A stretch of DNA of 64,000 nt from Tetragonia tetragonoides (GCA_038025085.1 CM076141.1:17424001-17488000); one strand, 5' to 3'; positions 43,966 through 57,600 are shown, numbered from the stretch's first letter. Made by a program: numbers and translations. The notes: generated from the letters alone by a model not told the origin.

Positions 43966-44570
43966 TAGAGGTGGCAATCGGGCGAATTACGTCGGGTCGT
44001 TTCGGTTTCAGGTCATATTGGGTTCGGGTTCTTTCGATTACAATGGTATTCGGGTCGGGTCGATTCGGATTATATCGGGTCTATGCTTATGTTGGGTTAC
44101 GGGTCATCTCGGGTCGAATTAGTTCGGATTTCAATTAAATCGGGATCGGGTTAGTTTGGATTTCGATTAAATCGAGGTTGGGTTAGTTCGGATTTCGGGT
44201 TATATTAGGTCAGATTAAATTCAAATTTCATTAGAATTTAGAGTTAAAAATAATATGTAAATTTCAATTTTATGCGAAAATTTTCTTAATAATACTGATT
44301 TCACATTTTTAGTAAATTTTCAACAGTTTTGGATATTATGTCATTATTTGTTATATTCAGGTTTCGGGTAGAGTCGGTTCGGGTTCATTTTAGTTTCGGA
44401 TTGCTTCAGGACGGGTGTTCTCCACTTCGGGTCTATTCGGATAATGGGTGTACTCGGGTATCGGGTTGACCTGGGTCGGGGAGGTTCTGGATAATGATAA
44501 TTGATACGTTATCAGGTATCGAGCGGGTCGGGTCGGTTATCTTGAGTCGGGTCGGGTTTTGCCAGCTCTA
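43966..44570. mobile_element. Non-autonomous hAT element, TCGGGT-rich subfamily
   Basis: The 605-bp element has ends TAGAGGTGGCAA and TTTTGCCAGCTCTA and 8-bp flanks GTAGCCAC / GTCACCAC (six of eight match). Sub-terminal TCGGGTCGGGT words surround an AT-rich core. No coding capacity. Confidence 0.75.
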
Positions 44571-44610
44571 GTCACCACTACGCTACCCACCCTAAGCTCA
44601 TATGCACCTC

Positions 44611-45109
44611 TAGGGGTATGGACGAGCCGAGTCGAGCCCGAGCCAGGCCTGGCTCGGCTCGGTTTGTTTTGGCTCGGCTCGGGCTCGGCTTGAAGCTCGC
44701 CGAGTCGGAAAAACCAAAGCTCGGGCTCGGCTCGATTTAGGCTCGTGGTTCGGTTCGACTCAAATTCAAACTCATCATTACAAACGTAAGAAAAAATTGA
44801 TCTAAAATAATTACAATTAAATTTTGACTATAATGATCCCTTGTGCGTTCTCATATGAAGAAAAAAACCCTTAAAAAATAAGAAATCTCTAACAGTATTT
44901 AATTGTTTTATTCGAATAGAGAGGAAACTTAACTAAATCGAGCCTACCCAGCCGACCGAGCCGAGCCATAGTAGGCTTGGCCTCGGCTCGAAAAGCATTC
45001 GAGCAGGCTCGGGCTCAACTCGAGCTCGGTTTGACCCGAGCTCGAGCCGAGCTTTGACCGATCCGAGTCTCAGGGCTCACCGAGCCAACTTGACTCAGCT
45101 ACACCCCTA
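44611..45109. mobile_element. Non-autonomous hAT element, GGCTCG-rich subfamily
   Basis: The 499-bp element has ends TAGGGGTATGG and ACACCCCTA and a perfect 8-bp duplication TGCACCTC (44603-44610 and 45110-45117). Sub-terminal regions are GGCTCGGCTCGG repeats around an AT-rich core. It sits only 40 bp from the preceding hAT element. Confidence 0.92.
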
Positions 45110-45117
45110 TGCACCTC

Positions 45118-45667
45118 TTATTGATTTTAAAGTTGCTGATGGTCATTGTGTTTGGTATAAAGGATCTACTGAAAATAACCTGTTTATTTTCTACAGGATA
45201 ATGTTTTGCCTATATCTAACCCCTCTCATACACCACAAGTGAATATGAACTAAAATGAATGCTTTAGTTAAAATGATCAACCCAAAATCTTATTGACAGC
45301 TCACTGCTCTTCTATAGATTCAATTTAAAGTTTTGGTTCACCGATATTTTCCCCAAATTTATAGTTTTCCTCCCCACCCGCTCCCTCTACCTGTCTTGGC
45401 GTGGCCTGCGTCCGCTACATAGTTATGACATTTATGTGTGCATCTGTTCATGTCATGTCCAAAGTCCTCTAGAACACTCCAAGTACAAAGACATACAGTG
45501 AAGTGATACAGCACAAGGTTATGGTCTCATCTCCTGAATGACAAATTGACAATAGAACAGTCATCAAATCCCAATCTTCCCAGTTCACCACTTTGACACA
45601 TTGACGTGGCTAAACTCAAACCTGAACACACCCAAAAAGCCAGGAGTCTAACCACAGACCCTTCTAC
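45118..45667. promoter_or_regulatory. Upstream region of the SPATA20-like gene
   Basis: No gene was recognised. This would be the promoter and 5' UTR of the gene starting at 45668. No clear TATA box was identified. Confidence 0.35.
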
Positions 45668-47831
45668 ATGGCAACACCAATGGACATGGCTGTAACTACT
45701 CTTCTAGTTTTCTTCTCCTTCAACACCACTCTCACACTTTCCTTCCAAATGCCTTCTCTTTCTCTCTCCTCATTGTCTCTCACAAACCCTCCTCCTATGC
45801 TCAAACGCCTCTCCACTTTCTCTCTCCACCGTTTACAATCCCTTCATCATTATCATCACTGTTTTCATCCCATCAAATTCTTATCATCACCTCAACGAAA
45901 ACTTAAACAACCCTTCTTATCTCTCTCTCCTTTTTGTTTTCTCCCAATTTCTCAACGACCCATTTCAGGGCACAAGGTCTTTGCCATGGCTGATCGTTCT
46001 TCGAGTTAAGCTTCTCAAAAGGAAAGTAATCGTCTTGCATCTGAACATAGCCCTTATCTTCTTCAACATGCCCATAATCCTGTATGTTTTTAAATTAGTA
46101 ATAATGATATTTATTTTTCTGGGATAATTATGTTTGGTTGGTATAATTGTTGTCTCTGACAATTTGAAGTACTTGAGGAACAAGAAAATAATGCCCCATT
46201 TATCAAATTTAGATTCTATTTGGTTGGGGAAGTAATTTTTTGTTATTCTATTTAAATGGGTTGGTTTGATTAATTTAAGAGTTGATTGCTATTAGAGAGA
46301 AGTACTTGATCGGTATTATTGTTCTTAGCAAAATAAAGTACTTGGGGGAACGAGAAAGGATTACCCATTTATCATTTTTACAATCTAGTTTGTTGGGGAA
46401 ATTTAAGAGCCTGTGTGATAAGAGGGCAGAGCCCGGACACCTATCTTGATTAACAAAAAGATCAAAAAAAGGAACTGGAATTGAAGTTCTGAATTTCAAC
46501 TAAGAACTCATCATATTTGAAGCTTAATGGAACTCCATGATATTAGATCAATTTCTGAATTCACAGTTGTTTTATTACAGTTGTTTTATTTCTAGTTGTG
46601 TAACTACAAGAGTGAGTGTGGGTAATATTGTACATAAAATTATATTTGGAATGTGAGGAAGCTTGATATACTAAAACTCTAGCATGCCAGTGAGTAGTGA
46701 CTATCATTTCCTTCTTACTTAAATCTGATTTTCTTGTCCTTTTTGCTTTTGTTAGGATTCGTTATGGTTGCGAAGATTAGTGAAAGCATGATAGTTGGAT
46801 TGAGAATGGATGAGTATTAATTGAATGGTTTTCTTCTAAACCAGAATTCTTAATAGTCTACTACAATTACAAATCTGGTGCCTTGATGCTTTGGTTATAG
46901 GTTAATTGGTATCCGTGGGGTGACGAAGCATTTCAGGAAGCTACAAGAAGAGATGTTCCCATTTTCTTATCAAGTAAATCCACTCATTCTTATAGCAACT
47001 GTTGTATTTCTCATTTGCCTGTTATATACATATGGGATCACTATGTCAATTTTGATAAATGTTTCATGATTGGTGTGGCATTGATGGTGTGAAGTTGGTT
47101 ACAGCACCTGTCACTGGTGAGATTTCTGGCTATCCTCGTGAATTTCAATGCAAGGTCTACCAAATTTGTTTGTAAAGTATGAGTAATGATTTGTGTTATC
47201 TCGTGCTAAGGTGTCATGTGATGGAGGTAGAGTCCTTTGAGAGTGAAGAGGTGGCGAAGCTGCTGAATGACTGGTTTGTTAGTATCAAGGTCAGTTTGAA
47301 CATTATTTCCACTAGTCTGTTATTACTCTTACTTTTACATGTTATTACCATTTTGGCTAAGAGGCAAAGCTCCTTGGTCTTTCTTATTCTTTTGATAGTG
47401 TCTTCATGACAGGTCGACAGGGAAGAACGGCCAGATGTTGATAAGGTATGATGGAGAACTTATTGTTAGGCAATTAGGATAAAGGCAGTAAATTACATGA
47501 ATAGGAAGTATATCTGTTACCAATGTTTACTAAAGAATAATAATGAGTGATTAACAGGTCACAAATGGTGAATTGAGTTGTCCTGTCCAATGAATTGTGA
47601 AACTTTCTCATGTTTTAATACATTGATATTTTTGCGAAGGAAATTATTAACAGTAAAACATGACATTTTGTTGGTAGACATCCACAAAGGACTTGTTTAT
47701 CCCGATGAATGCATTCTCAATGATTCTCTATAAATCAAATTTCAAAAGGACTTTTTGAAATTGAATGAAGTTGCAACATGCTTTTTATTAATGGTTACAT
47801 GCACTGTGGTTTCAACACTTGTTTGCCGGAC

Positions 47832-47942
47832 CGTCTAATTCCTGTGGTCAGGAGTATCGTCCCCCACATATAGGTTGAGGTTTTGATCCCTGTCGACCTT
47901 TGTGTCTCCTTCCAAACCCCAAAAAGAAAGAAAGAAAAAATA
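47832..47942 (+). mobile_element. SINE-like fragment in intron 5 of the SPATA20-like gene
   Basis: The segment AGGTTGAGGTTTTGATCCCTG resembles a polymerase III B-box region. It is followed by CCAAACCCCAAAAAGAAAGAAAG, a tail like those of the other SINEs here. The A box is weak and no target duplication was found. Confidence 0.4.
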
Positions 47943-50388
47943 AAGGTGATAAACAAAGCATTAAATGTTGCCCATTAGTTCCCTTTTTGCCTTCCCAATC
48001 TTGACAGTGATTTTGGGCTAGGGAGAGTATCAAAAGATTTCAATATTATCAAAATGCAAGCAACTTTTTAAGGTTATGCTGGCATAAGAACTTGCTGACT
48101 TTGCTGATGCCTAGTGCTATAAGCTAGGTATATCTACATGAAACACATCATACCGCTTGATTGACTACTGGAATAAATTCAGTTACCACATGGATGAAGC
48201 GAATTCATGCTTCTATTGTAGTAACTAGTTAGTACCTCACGACTCACGTTTTTTTGTATGACGTGAGCTAACCTGAGATTCTGCACTTGTAGACCAAATT
48301 GACCATATGCATGATTTAATCTAGAATGAGATAAATGTGATCAGTCGGTAGATTGACATTTTAAACTTACCCATTTGAATTCTTTCGATATGAGGTCGTG
48401 GTGATGAGGTTTCTTATTGCTTCCAGGTATACATGACATATGTTCAAGCTTTATATGGTGGTGGAGGTTGGCCATTGAGTGTCTTCCTCTCACCAGATCT
48501 TAAGCCACTGATGGGTGGTACTTACTTCCCTCCAGATGACAAGTATGGGAGGCCTGGGTTTAAAACTGTGCTTAGGTGATTTTCTGACCTCGCTCTAATA
48601 CATGTTTGGATATTGGATTTGTTGAATACTTAAGACTGGAAGATAATGTGCTGTATGAAATATTGGCCTTCCTTTTCCCTTAACAATGACCTCGACCTGT
48701 TTTCCATTTATGTCAGAAAAGTCAAAGATGCTTGGGATACTAAAAGGGATGTGCTTGTGAAAAGTGGATCCTTTGCTATTGAACAATTGTCTGAAGCTTT
48801 ATCTACAAAAGCTAACTTGGATAAGCTGCCCGATGGTCTATCTCAACATGCATTGAGCCTATGTGCAGACCAAGTAAGTATTTGTTTTGTTCGGCGGCAT
48901 AAGCAAATATATAAAGGTGGATAATATTGTGTAACTTAAATGTAAATTGGGGATTGTTGGAACGCTTAGTACCTGTCTGAACATGTAGGTTGTAAATTAG
49001 GCAAACAGGTGTATATCTCAGTTGTGACTTTGTCATGTTTTGCTCAATTGTCATTGAGAGCTGGATTTGAGATTGATAATGTAAGTTTTTGAGTTTCGTT
49101 TTTGGGGAAATAAGTTTAGGTGTGGTTGTTTGATTTTCTTTCACTGTTGTAGTAACGTAGTGGGGTTCGCTGAGATAGCTAAATTTGTAGCTCTGATGGG
49201 GATGTGCTTTGTAATTTCATTGTCTCAAAATTTCTGACACTGCATTTCTTGAACTTGATATTCTACTTCTTTGATAGTCTCAATATATGCCTTGGTTGGT
49301 ATTGAAGTATCTCTACTGTCCTCTGGGCATGAGTGCTGTATTTGAGCTTCAGTTTAAAAATCAACTGTAATGGGGAGGGAAAAGTAAAGGTTCTGGAGTA
49401 ATTAGAAGAGAAGACTTCAGCTTTTGGTGTAGGGTTACTAATTTTTACTAATTTGTTTTGGGGTCTTGCTGTTCTTTATGTAATAATTAATTCGCCCCGC
49501 TGGGCCATTGCATATTTTCCTGGTGTTAACTTTATGGCCCGTAAGACACCCGTGTCATCAGAAAGAAGGGTCTGACTCTGGTCTGCTTTGTTGGGACTTG
49601 GATATCGGCGAGCAGTTTGTTCCTAGGCAATAACCTTTCGGATATCTAATAAAATTGAGTTGGTTAAGGCGCTAGTTTGGTCAAAGGAGGTCTTTCTCTC
49701 TTTGTTCTTCTTCTTGATATGATCTATTTTTGTATCGAAAGAGAGTCATGTTTAATGGCATTCGTGCTTTACTTTCCATTAATTTGATTCCATGTGTTCA
49801 CGTTTTGGGTTAGTGGTTTTGGGATCCCTTACGTAATGGATTATTTTGGTGTGTTGAAAACCTGTTTCCAGCTCAAATAGAACTTGAACTTTCCTAAAAG
49901 GAGAGTTATTTGTGCTTTCATGAGAAAAATAGTTTGATTGATGTTATGAGCTTTTCATTAATCTTGTTCTGACTAGTGAGTAGTGACTATCTAGGTATTT
50001 ATTGCTGTTTCTTTTCTATTGGTTTATTTTAAAGCTTTCTAGAAGTTACGATCCTATAAATGGTGGGTTTGGTTCTGCTCCAAAGTTCCCAAGACCTGTG
50101 GAAGTTCAGCTGATGCTCTACCATTCCAAAAAGATGGAGGAATCTGGAAAATCTGGTCAAGCAAAAGAAGGTTTTCAGATGGTGTATTTTACCTTGAGGT
50201 GCATGGCAAGGGGAGGAATGCATGACCACATTGGAGGCGGATTTCACAGATATAGTGTGGATGAGTACTGGCATGGTCAGTTCTTACAATCTACTCGGCT
50301 TATGCTGTTATGTTGACTTTTGTACTCTTTTTGGTCACTTGTGTTTGTAGATGTCTTTATTGTTAGTCTGTAATTCTTTGGTCAATTA

Positions 50389-50576
50389 TATGATACTCGG
50401 ACTCGTCTAGATGTTGGAGTGCCCAGTGCCAATACCCGTGTTGGACTCGGTCATTTTTTTTTGGGAAAACTGCCTGTTTTTGGCTGAAAATGGTGTGTAC
50501 GGTATTCATACCCATGTCGGGGTGTCAAGTATCCAACACGAGCACTTGAGGTAAAATGAAGAGTCCGAGTAACATT
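50389..50576. mobile_element. Short hAT-like element in intron 8 of the SPATA20-like gene
   Basis: The 188-bp element has ends TATGATACTCGGACTC and, in reverse, AATGTTACTCGGACTC, related to those of the 1227-1984 element. Flanks GTCAATTA / GTCAACTG match at five or six of eight bases. It contains the same GGGTGTC/GACACCC-type words. Confidence 0.7.
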
Positions 50577-52691
50577 GTCAACTGACATTACTCGTTTAGA
50601 CAGTGAGCGTTTTGTATATGCATCTGTTCAGTTGATTGTTTGCTTATTCTAACTCCGTCCCTATGGTCAAAGTGTTAAAAAGATTGGGTTTGGCTCGCAG
50701 TTCCGCATTTTGAGAAAATGTTGTACGACCAAGGACAATTGGTGAATGTGTATCTGGATGCATTTTCAATCACGAAAGATAACCAATACTCGAATATCGC
50801 AAGAGATATTCTTGATTACTTGAGAAGAGACATGATTGGGCCAGAAGGAGAAATTTTCTCTGCCGAGGATGCTGACAGTGCTGAGTCAGAGAGTGCTACA
50901 AGGAAGAAGGAAGGAGCTTTCTATGTTTGGACCAGCGAGGAGGTCAGTAAACTTGTTAAAGAGTATTGGTTCACTATTAGGGTTTCAATTGTTTTTCTTT
51001 CATTGATCTTCGTACTACATCTGCTGGATAAAGGTTTTTTGGAGCTTGAAAAAAAAAATCGTCAGGGTGCCTTTTTTGTGAGGGATGAAAGTATATCCAG
51101 TCTAGCTGAGGATTGACAGATGTGGGGGGGGGGGGGGTTGGGAGGTAGAGAGCATTGTGTTTTCATTGTAGTAGTTGACTCGAAATTGATCATAGTGAGC
51201 TAATTTAGTCATGAACCCCAAACTTGTTGTAGCATGTGCATATCTTGATTGTCTGATTATTTCATGTGAGTTTGTTTCTGGTGGAGCTTAGAAGAGTCTT
51301 TCTTCGCAATGAGCGGGGTTTGGGAACGGTATCTAATACGTGAGTATTTGCCAATATTTGATACCCTGCTCTTAACCCGCCAAAGTCGGAGCCTCATGAG
51401 TGGGGTAGTGATAGTACTCTAATTACTTCGTTATCAGTTTCCTTATCCTTCAAAATAATTTGCTTTTGTGTTGATCAATAACTCATGGACTAAAGCAATC
51501 CTGAACAATTAACTAAAAGGAAGTACCCTTATTTGGTCACGGATTTGACGCAACTTATTATTTTTGTTCTGTGACTTTCAGATTGACGACATCCTTGGAG
51601 AGCATGCTACCCTATTCAAGGAACATTACTATGTAAAACCTACTGGGAATTGTGATCTTTCTAGGATGAGTGACCCCCACAATGAATTCAGGGGACAGAA
51701 TGTGCTTATAGAGAGGAACAGTACTGAAGCATTGGCGAAGAAACATGGCTTGTCTGTTGAGCAGTATCTTGAGATCCTGGGAATGTGTAGGAATAAACTT
51801 TTCGATGTAAGAAGAAAGCGACCACGTCCACATCTGGACGACAAGGTACCCTGTCAAAATATATCAATTTACTCAAATATATTCTTTGAACTTGCTTACT
51901 GTAGCACTCCTTGAGTAGGCCTGAGTTTTGACTTCTTTGTGTGGGCTCTGGCAGCATTGAGCTGAGTGGAAACCATTATTTATGTTCATGTGAAGGATAT
52001 GTGAGCCCCATGATGTCTGCACAGGTCCCACGTGAACAGATGTTGGCCTCAAGTCTTTTGCTGTAATGTGTTTCTGCACAGATAGTTCTACTTTGGTGCC
52101 GTGTGTTTCAGCTCTTAGTGGACTCATAATTTCTTTGTTCTCTATCTACCCCTGTGGCTGATTTTCTGATCCAGACTTGAATTTTCCTGCCACCTTAGAA
52201 TCAAACCTGGCTCTTGAAATTGGTGTGGGTATCTGCATATTTGCACACGAAACCGTCATTTTAATAATTAGAATCTTATGTGTACGAGTATAAAATGGTT
52301 GGATCTCTTATTGTGTTCTTACCTGTCATGTACGTTCATCTTCACCAGTGGTTTTGCCTTTTTTGGTTGTCCATCCGTATATGCGTTAAATAACTGAGGC
52401 ATCTGTCAGGTGATTGTGTCATGGAACGGACTTGCCATTTCATCTTTTGCACGAGCTTCCAAAATTCTAAAGGGGGAAGCTGAGGGACTAAGACACTATT
52501 TCCCAGTGGTTGGCAGTGATGTAAGTTCGTTCTACAACCTTTACCTCACTTTTAGTATGTGACTTAAATCACTGTTAATATTTTGTGTTGTGGAGTAGCT
52601 ATGAACTTAGCCATACCTATGCTGTCATAACTACTTGAATAAGGGAAAGAATTGGTTTCACCTAGGTGTTGAATGAACTTCTAGGTCAATC

Positions 52692-52795
52692 TTTTCCGTG
52701 GATCTACAGGAAACAGCGTAACTAGGCGAGTAGCTAGTGGGGAGGTTGCGTACATTTGGACCTCCGTAGACCCCGCCCTTGGCAGGATACTTAAT
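52692..52795 (+). mobile_element. SINE fragment (Au-like 3' region)
   Basis: The words GGAAACAG and, further on, GGTTGCGTACATTTGGACCTCC followed by GACCCCGCCCTTGG match the conserved body of Au-type plant SINEs (typically AAGCTGCGTACA...CCCTCC...GACCCCGC) as I remember it. The tRNA-related head is missing. A second fragment lies at 60455-60530. Confidence 0.55.
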
Positions 52796-54682
52796 GGGTG
52801 ATTGTTTTGTCACTGGAATATCAACTTTGATTACTAACTTGGCGTCTAGCACATAGTTCCTGTTCTTATTTTCGGCATCGAGCACGTAGTTCCTCTTTGT
52901 ATCTTCAATGATCCCTTTAGTTTGCTCATTAGTGATTGCTAATATTGTGCGTGTCTTATGTGAGGCTGGATTCCTTTTTAAAGGTTTCAGTTTCTTTTAG
53001 GATGCTACTCAGTTCTTCTTTGGATCTTAAGCACCATGTTGGATACTAACACACCGACATTGGTGTGATACTTGATTTTCAGAGCATAAACATACAAAAA
53101 AAATTCTTGCGAACTGCAGAATTGATAGGAACACTGTGGATTAGAATCCTCCATCCATGAGTGTTGTAGCGTTTTCTATAGCTGCTCACTCATGGGAGGA
53201 TACCTTTTTGTCCAGTGCTTGTGGTCTAGAAAGAGCCAGAACAGTCTACAAAGCTGTTTGCTTCCAGAAAACAGCTGTATCAACACCTAGACATGCACCC
53301 GTGCTGGATACTTGTAGCTGAGCGTGAGTAAGATAGCTTCTAGGCAATGAAAATAGAATGTAGAATAAATGCCATAGTAGTAAATGGTTGGTGGAAGGTT
53401 GGTATCTGGAGATGTAAGTCCTTGATGCTAATTTTTTATGTTCTGAAATCTAAAAATTATTTCAGCCAAACGAGTACCTTGAAGTTGCTGATAAGGCGGC
53501 GTCTTTCATAATGAAACATTTGTACAATGAAGAAACACACAGGCTGCAGCACAGCTTCCGGAATGGACCGTCCAAAGCTCCTGCATTCCTAGATGACTAT
53601 GCCTTTCTTATCGCAGGCCTACTTGATCTTTACGAGTGTGGTGGTGGGACCAAGTGGCTTGAATGGGCAGTTGCATTGCAAGACACACAGGCAAGTACAT
53701 GCATGCTGCTTACGAATCATCATAACCCACATTACGAGTATTTAAATTTTAATATGGAGAGAAGAGTAGGTGTAAAAAAAAAAATCTGAACCATTAAATT
53801 CTTTGCCCATGTACTACCAAACATTGTTATGTATTGTCTATGCTCTTAACTTTATGGAAAAATCCGTGTCTCTCAGGATGAAGTATTCATGGACAAAGAA
53901 GGTGGAGGTTATTTCAACAGTGCAGGTGAAGACCCATCTGTACTACTGCGTGTAAAAGAAGATCACGATGGTGCTGAGCCTTCAGGCAACTCTGTTGCGG
54001 CAATCAATCTTGTCAGGTTGGGGACTTGTTTCCAACAGCCGATCTGATAGCTACAGGCAGAATGCCGAGCGGCTTCTGGTATGGAAGTTCCACCAGACAC
54101 CTTTCTTTTAAGACAGTTGTTTTCGGCTTTTCGCCATTACACTCAAGGTTGTTGATTCTCGTATTTTCTTTCACAGGCAACTTTTGAAACAAGACTCAAA
54201 GATATGGCAATGGCGGTCCCCTTGATGTGTTGTGCTGCTGACATGATCGCTGTTCCTTCAAGAAAGCAGGTTGTGCTAGTTGGGCACAAGACTTCACCAC
54301 AGTTCAATACCATGCTGGGGGCTGCTCATACATCTTATGATCCTAACAAAACAGTATGTGATTAACTTCTTTCCGCAACTCTTCCTCTCGTGTGACACCT
54401 CTCGTGTGACACACACTTGTGCATTTATATATCTTGCGGCGGTGTTTTATCTGCAGGTGATCCATATCGATCCAAGTAATCACGAGGAGATGAAATTCTG
54501 AGAAGCGAACAATGAGAAGATTGCAAGTATGGCGAAAGGTAGCTTTTCCGAGAACAAAGTTGTGGCTCTTGTTTGCCAAAACTTCACCTGTAAACCCCCT
54601 ATATCGGATCCCGGGTCTCTTGAAACTCTTCTTTCAAAGAAAACTTAAATGGTGGATATATATATATAACCGATAGTTATAT

Positions 54683-57600
54683 TGTTGGGGAAAACTACGG
54701 TATTTACCCACAATCACAACAACAGATAAACGGAAAAATAAAGTGCAAGAACCCAAAAACAACACAAACAATTTTACGTGGAAAACCCCTCTCAATTAGG
54801 GGAAAAACCACGGTGCGGATCTCCATGCACTAAAATATGATCCACTATGATAATCAAGAGTACAAAGGCAACACTCACAAGATCAAGCAACAAGTAAACA
54901 ACCTATCTTTGGTACTAGTACAAATTGATAAACTCTAACTCAATTTGGTACTCCCACAAAACCAAAGATACACCCACAAATACCTGCCGATGACCGATCC
55001 GAATACTCCGATTACCTTCACCCGAACAAACCGAATCAACCGTGAACTGGAACAAACCTCTTTGGAGAAATACTCAATTTCTCTCACTCTTTGTTTGTCT
55101 CTCACTCACTTGGTCTCTTCCTTTACTTTTGTTTGTTTCGGCCTTCCTTTTACTGCCAAACTCAATCACTCGGCCATTTCAAAAACAAAGGGCTTGCCCC
55201 TTTTATATTCAATCATCAACAACTAAAGAAGACCAAAAGGCTAAGACCTTTTGTTTCCCAATCATCAACTAAAGAAAACCAAAAGGCTAAGACCTTTTGT
55301 TTCCCAATCATCAACTAAAGAAAACCAAAAGGCTTCAGCCTTTTTGTTTTCCCAACTTTTTAACTTCCTTTTTTTTTTTTTTTCTTTTTGTTCTATTTTA
55401 TTTTCTTTACAAAACTAAAATAAAATAAAACACAACTAAATATTATTTGGTATTTGGGGCGTTACCTCAACAAATCCTCCCTCGACCCAAATCACCAAAT
55501 ACTTCCACCTTGTCCGAGAAACGGACCTTCTTCTTGGCCTTGCTCCTCCCTACGCAATGACCCTCAACATAGCACAAGTTGTTCTCCGCCTTCTTTCCTT
55601 GCACAATCAAAGTAGCACCACGATACACTTTGCACCACCTTTCCGTAGCAATGTATCTACACCCTTGCGATGTCAACTCACCCAACGAAATCACGTTAAC
55701 ACGAGCATCGGGTACATACCTCACATTATGGAAGGTTCTAGTCACACCACCATGGAGCTCAATGCAGATGCTTCCCATCCCTTTGGCCTTCAACTTACCA
55801 CTCCCCATGTTGATGTCACCATACTCTCCATCTTGGCACAAAGTATCAAACATAGCATGGTCTCTACAAATGTGAACCGAAGCGCCGGAGTCCAACACCC
55901 AACTCTCTTGGCTTTCCTTCCCCTCATTGTTACTAGCCAAGAACAACTCCTTATTACCATCACAAGACATAATTACATTAGAGGAACCGCTATCATCATC
56001 AATTTTGGTCTTACCCATCTCCTCTTGCAGCTGCTTGAAACTCTTCAAATCATCTCTCATTTTTGGGCAACGACTCTGAATATGACCCTTCTCACCACAA
56101 TAGTAACACTCTATGTTACTAAAGTCTCTCGCGCGCGACTTCGACCTACTTCTCGGGCCACCACCTCTTCTCTCATGATTCCTCCCTCTCTCGGACACCT
56201 CCGCAGCTAGTACTCTATCTCCTCCATCACTTGAAGAGATACCATCAACCTGCAACATCATCCGATCATTCTCTCTCAACACTGTCATTGCTTCATCTAG
56301 TGTAATCTCTGTCCTCCCTACAAGTAATGTCTGCACAATTGGCCTGTAGGACTTAGGTAGTGAAGCCAACAATAACAATGCCTCCTCTTGATCGGAGATC
56401 TTCTCATCTGCATTTCTCAACTGACATACTAGCTGGTTAAAACTGTTAATGTGGTCCTGCAACGCTGTACCTTGCTCCATCTTTAGCTGGTACAACTCAT
56501 ATCTCAAACAAAGCTTGTTAGTCAGTGACTTTGATGCATATACACTCTGGAGCTTATCCAACAACTTCTTTGGATCTGTCTCAGTCAAGTAATTATACTT
56601 GATCTTCGGAACCATAGCTAATCTAATAGTACTGACAGCTTTCTTCTTCTTCGATGTCCATTGGGCATCGGTCACCCCACTAGGCTTTGTCTCATCTAAA
56701 GCCTCATCTAAGTTCTGCTGAACCAACAAATCTTCAACAGTACTCTTCCACACAGTAAAATTAATTTTACCATCAAACAAAGGGATTTCAAATTTGGGCA
56801 CACTGCCAGACATGTTACTTGCACAAAATAATTCCTCCTTCAACAAATACAGTAATTTTCCCACCACCGATCCTACAACCAAAAGCTCTGATACCACTGT
56901 TGGGGAAAACTACGGTATTTACCCACAATCACAACAACAGATAAACGGAAAAATAAAGTGCAAGAACCCAAAAACAACACAAACAATTTTACGTGGAAAA
57001 CCCCTCTCAATTAGGGGAAAAACCACGGTGCGGATCTCCACGCACTAAAATATGATCCACTATGATAATCAAGAGTACAAAGGCAACACTCACAAGATCA
57101 AGCAACAAGTAAACAACCTATCTTTGGTACTAGTACAAATTGATAAACTCTAACTCAATTTGGTACTCCCACAAAACCAAAGATACACCCACAAATACCT
57201 GCCGATGACCGATCCGAATACTCCGATTACCTTCACCCGAACAAACCGAATCAACCGTGAACTGGAACAAACCTCTTTGGAGAAATACTCAATTTCTCTC
57301 ACTCTTTGTTTGTCTCTCACTCACTTGGTCTCTTCCTTTACTTTTGTTTGTTTCGGCCTTCCTTTTACTGCCAAACTCAATCACTCGGCCATTTCAAAAA
57401 CAAAGGGCTTGCCCCTTTTATATTCAATCATCAACAACTAAAGAAGACCAAAAGGCTAAGACCTTTTGTTTCCCAATCATCAACTAAAGAAAACCAAAAG
57501 GCTAAGACCTTTTGTTTCCCAATCATCAACTAAAGAAAACCAAAAGGCTTCAGCCTTTTTGTTTTCCCAACTTTTTAACTTCCTTTTTTTTTTTTTTTCT

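Larger units (their letters stand above)
45668..54648 (+). pseudogene. SPATA20/DUF255-type thioredoxin-fold protein, 15 exons, three disabling lesions
   Basis: Exons: 45668-46081, 46901-46973, 47095-47116, 47211-47289, 47413-47445, 48427-48575, 48717-48873, 50035-50275, 50701-50942, 51582-51845, 52410-52520, 53466-53690, 53877-54078, 54177-54353, 54457-54648. The family (plant YyaL/SPATA20-like, the Arabidopsis At4g03200 type, recalled from memory) pairs an N-terminal thioredoxin fold, here with STCHWCHVMEVESF, and an (alpha/alpha)6-barrel like sugar epimerases or glycosidases. Its reaction is not established. Lesions: TAA at 46007-46009 just before NRLASEHSPYLLQHAHNP; an extra G in GGGG at 54020-54023, shifting the frame to stops at 54045-54050; TGA at 54499-54501 where the family has Trp. 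Splice sites and all other frames are intact (about 859 codons), so decay is recent, or the sequence has errors. Intron 12 uses a GC donor. Confidence 0.88.

Noticed and set aside
42990..45667. Long Arg/Gly/Ser-rich frames between RF1 and the SPATA20-like gene
   Set aside because: They come from TCGGGT and GGCTCG words of the two hAT elements.
46007..46009. Possibility that the TAA is removed by a small intron
   Set aside because: The nearest donor and acceptor would make an intron under 45 bp, shorter than plant introns; kept as a lesion.
54945..55318. Frames of 75-93 aa found twice (again at 57160-57533)
   Set aside because: They lie in the two LTRs of the copia element and are duplicated only because the LTRs are.
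55557..56210. 217-aa plus-strand frame
   Set aside because: Antisense of the copia GAG-protease gene; the minus strand carries the CCHC and DSGAS motifs.
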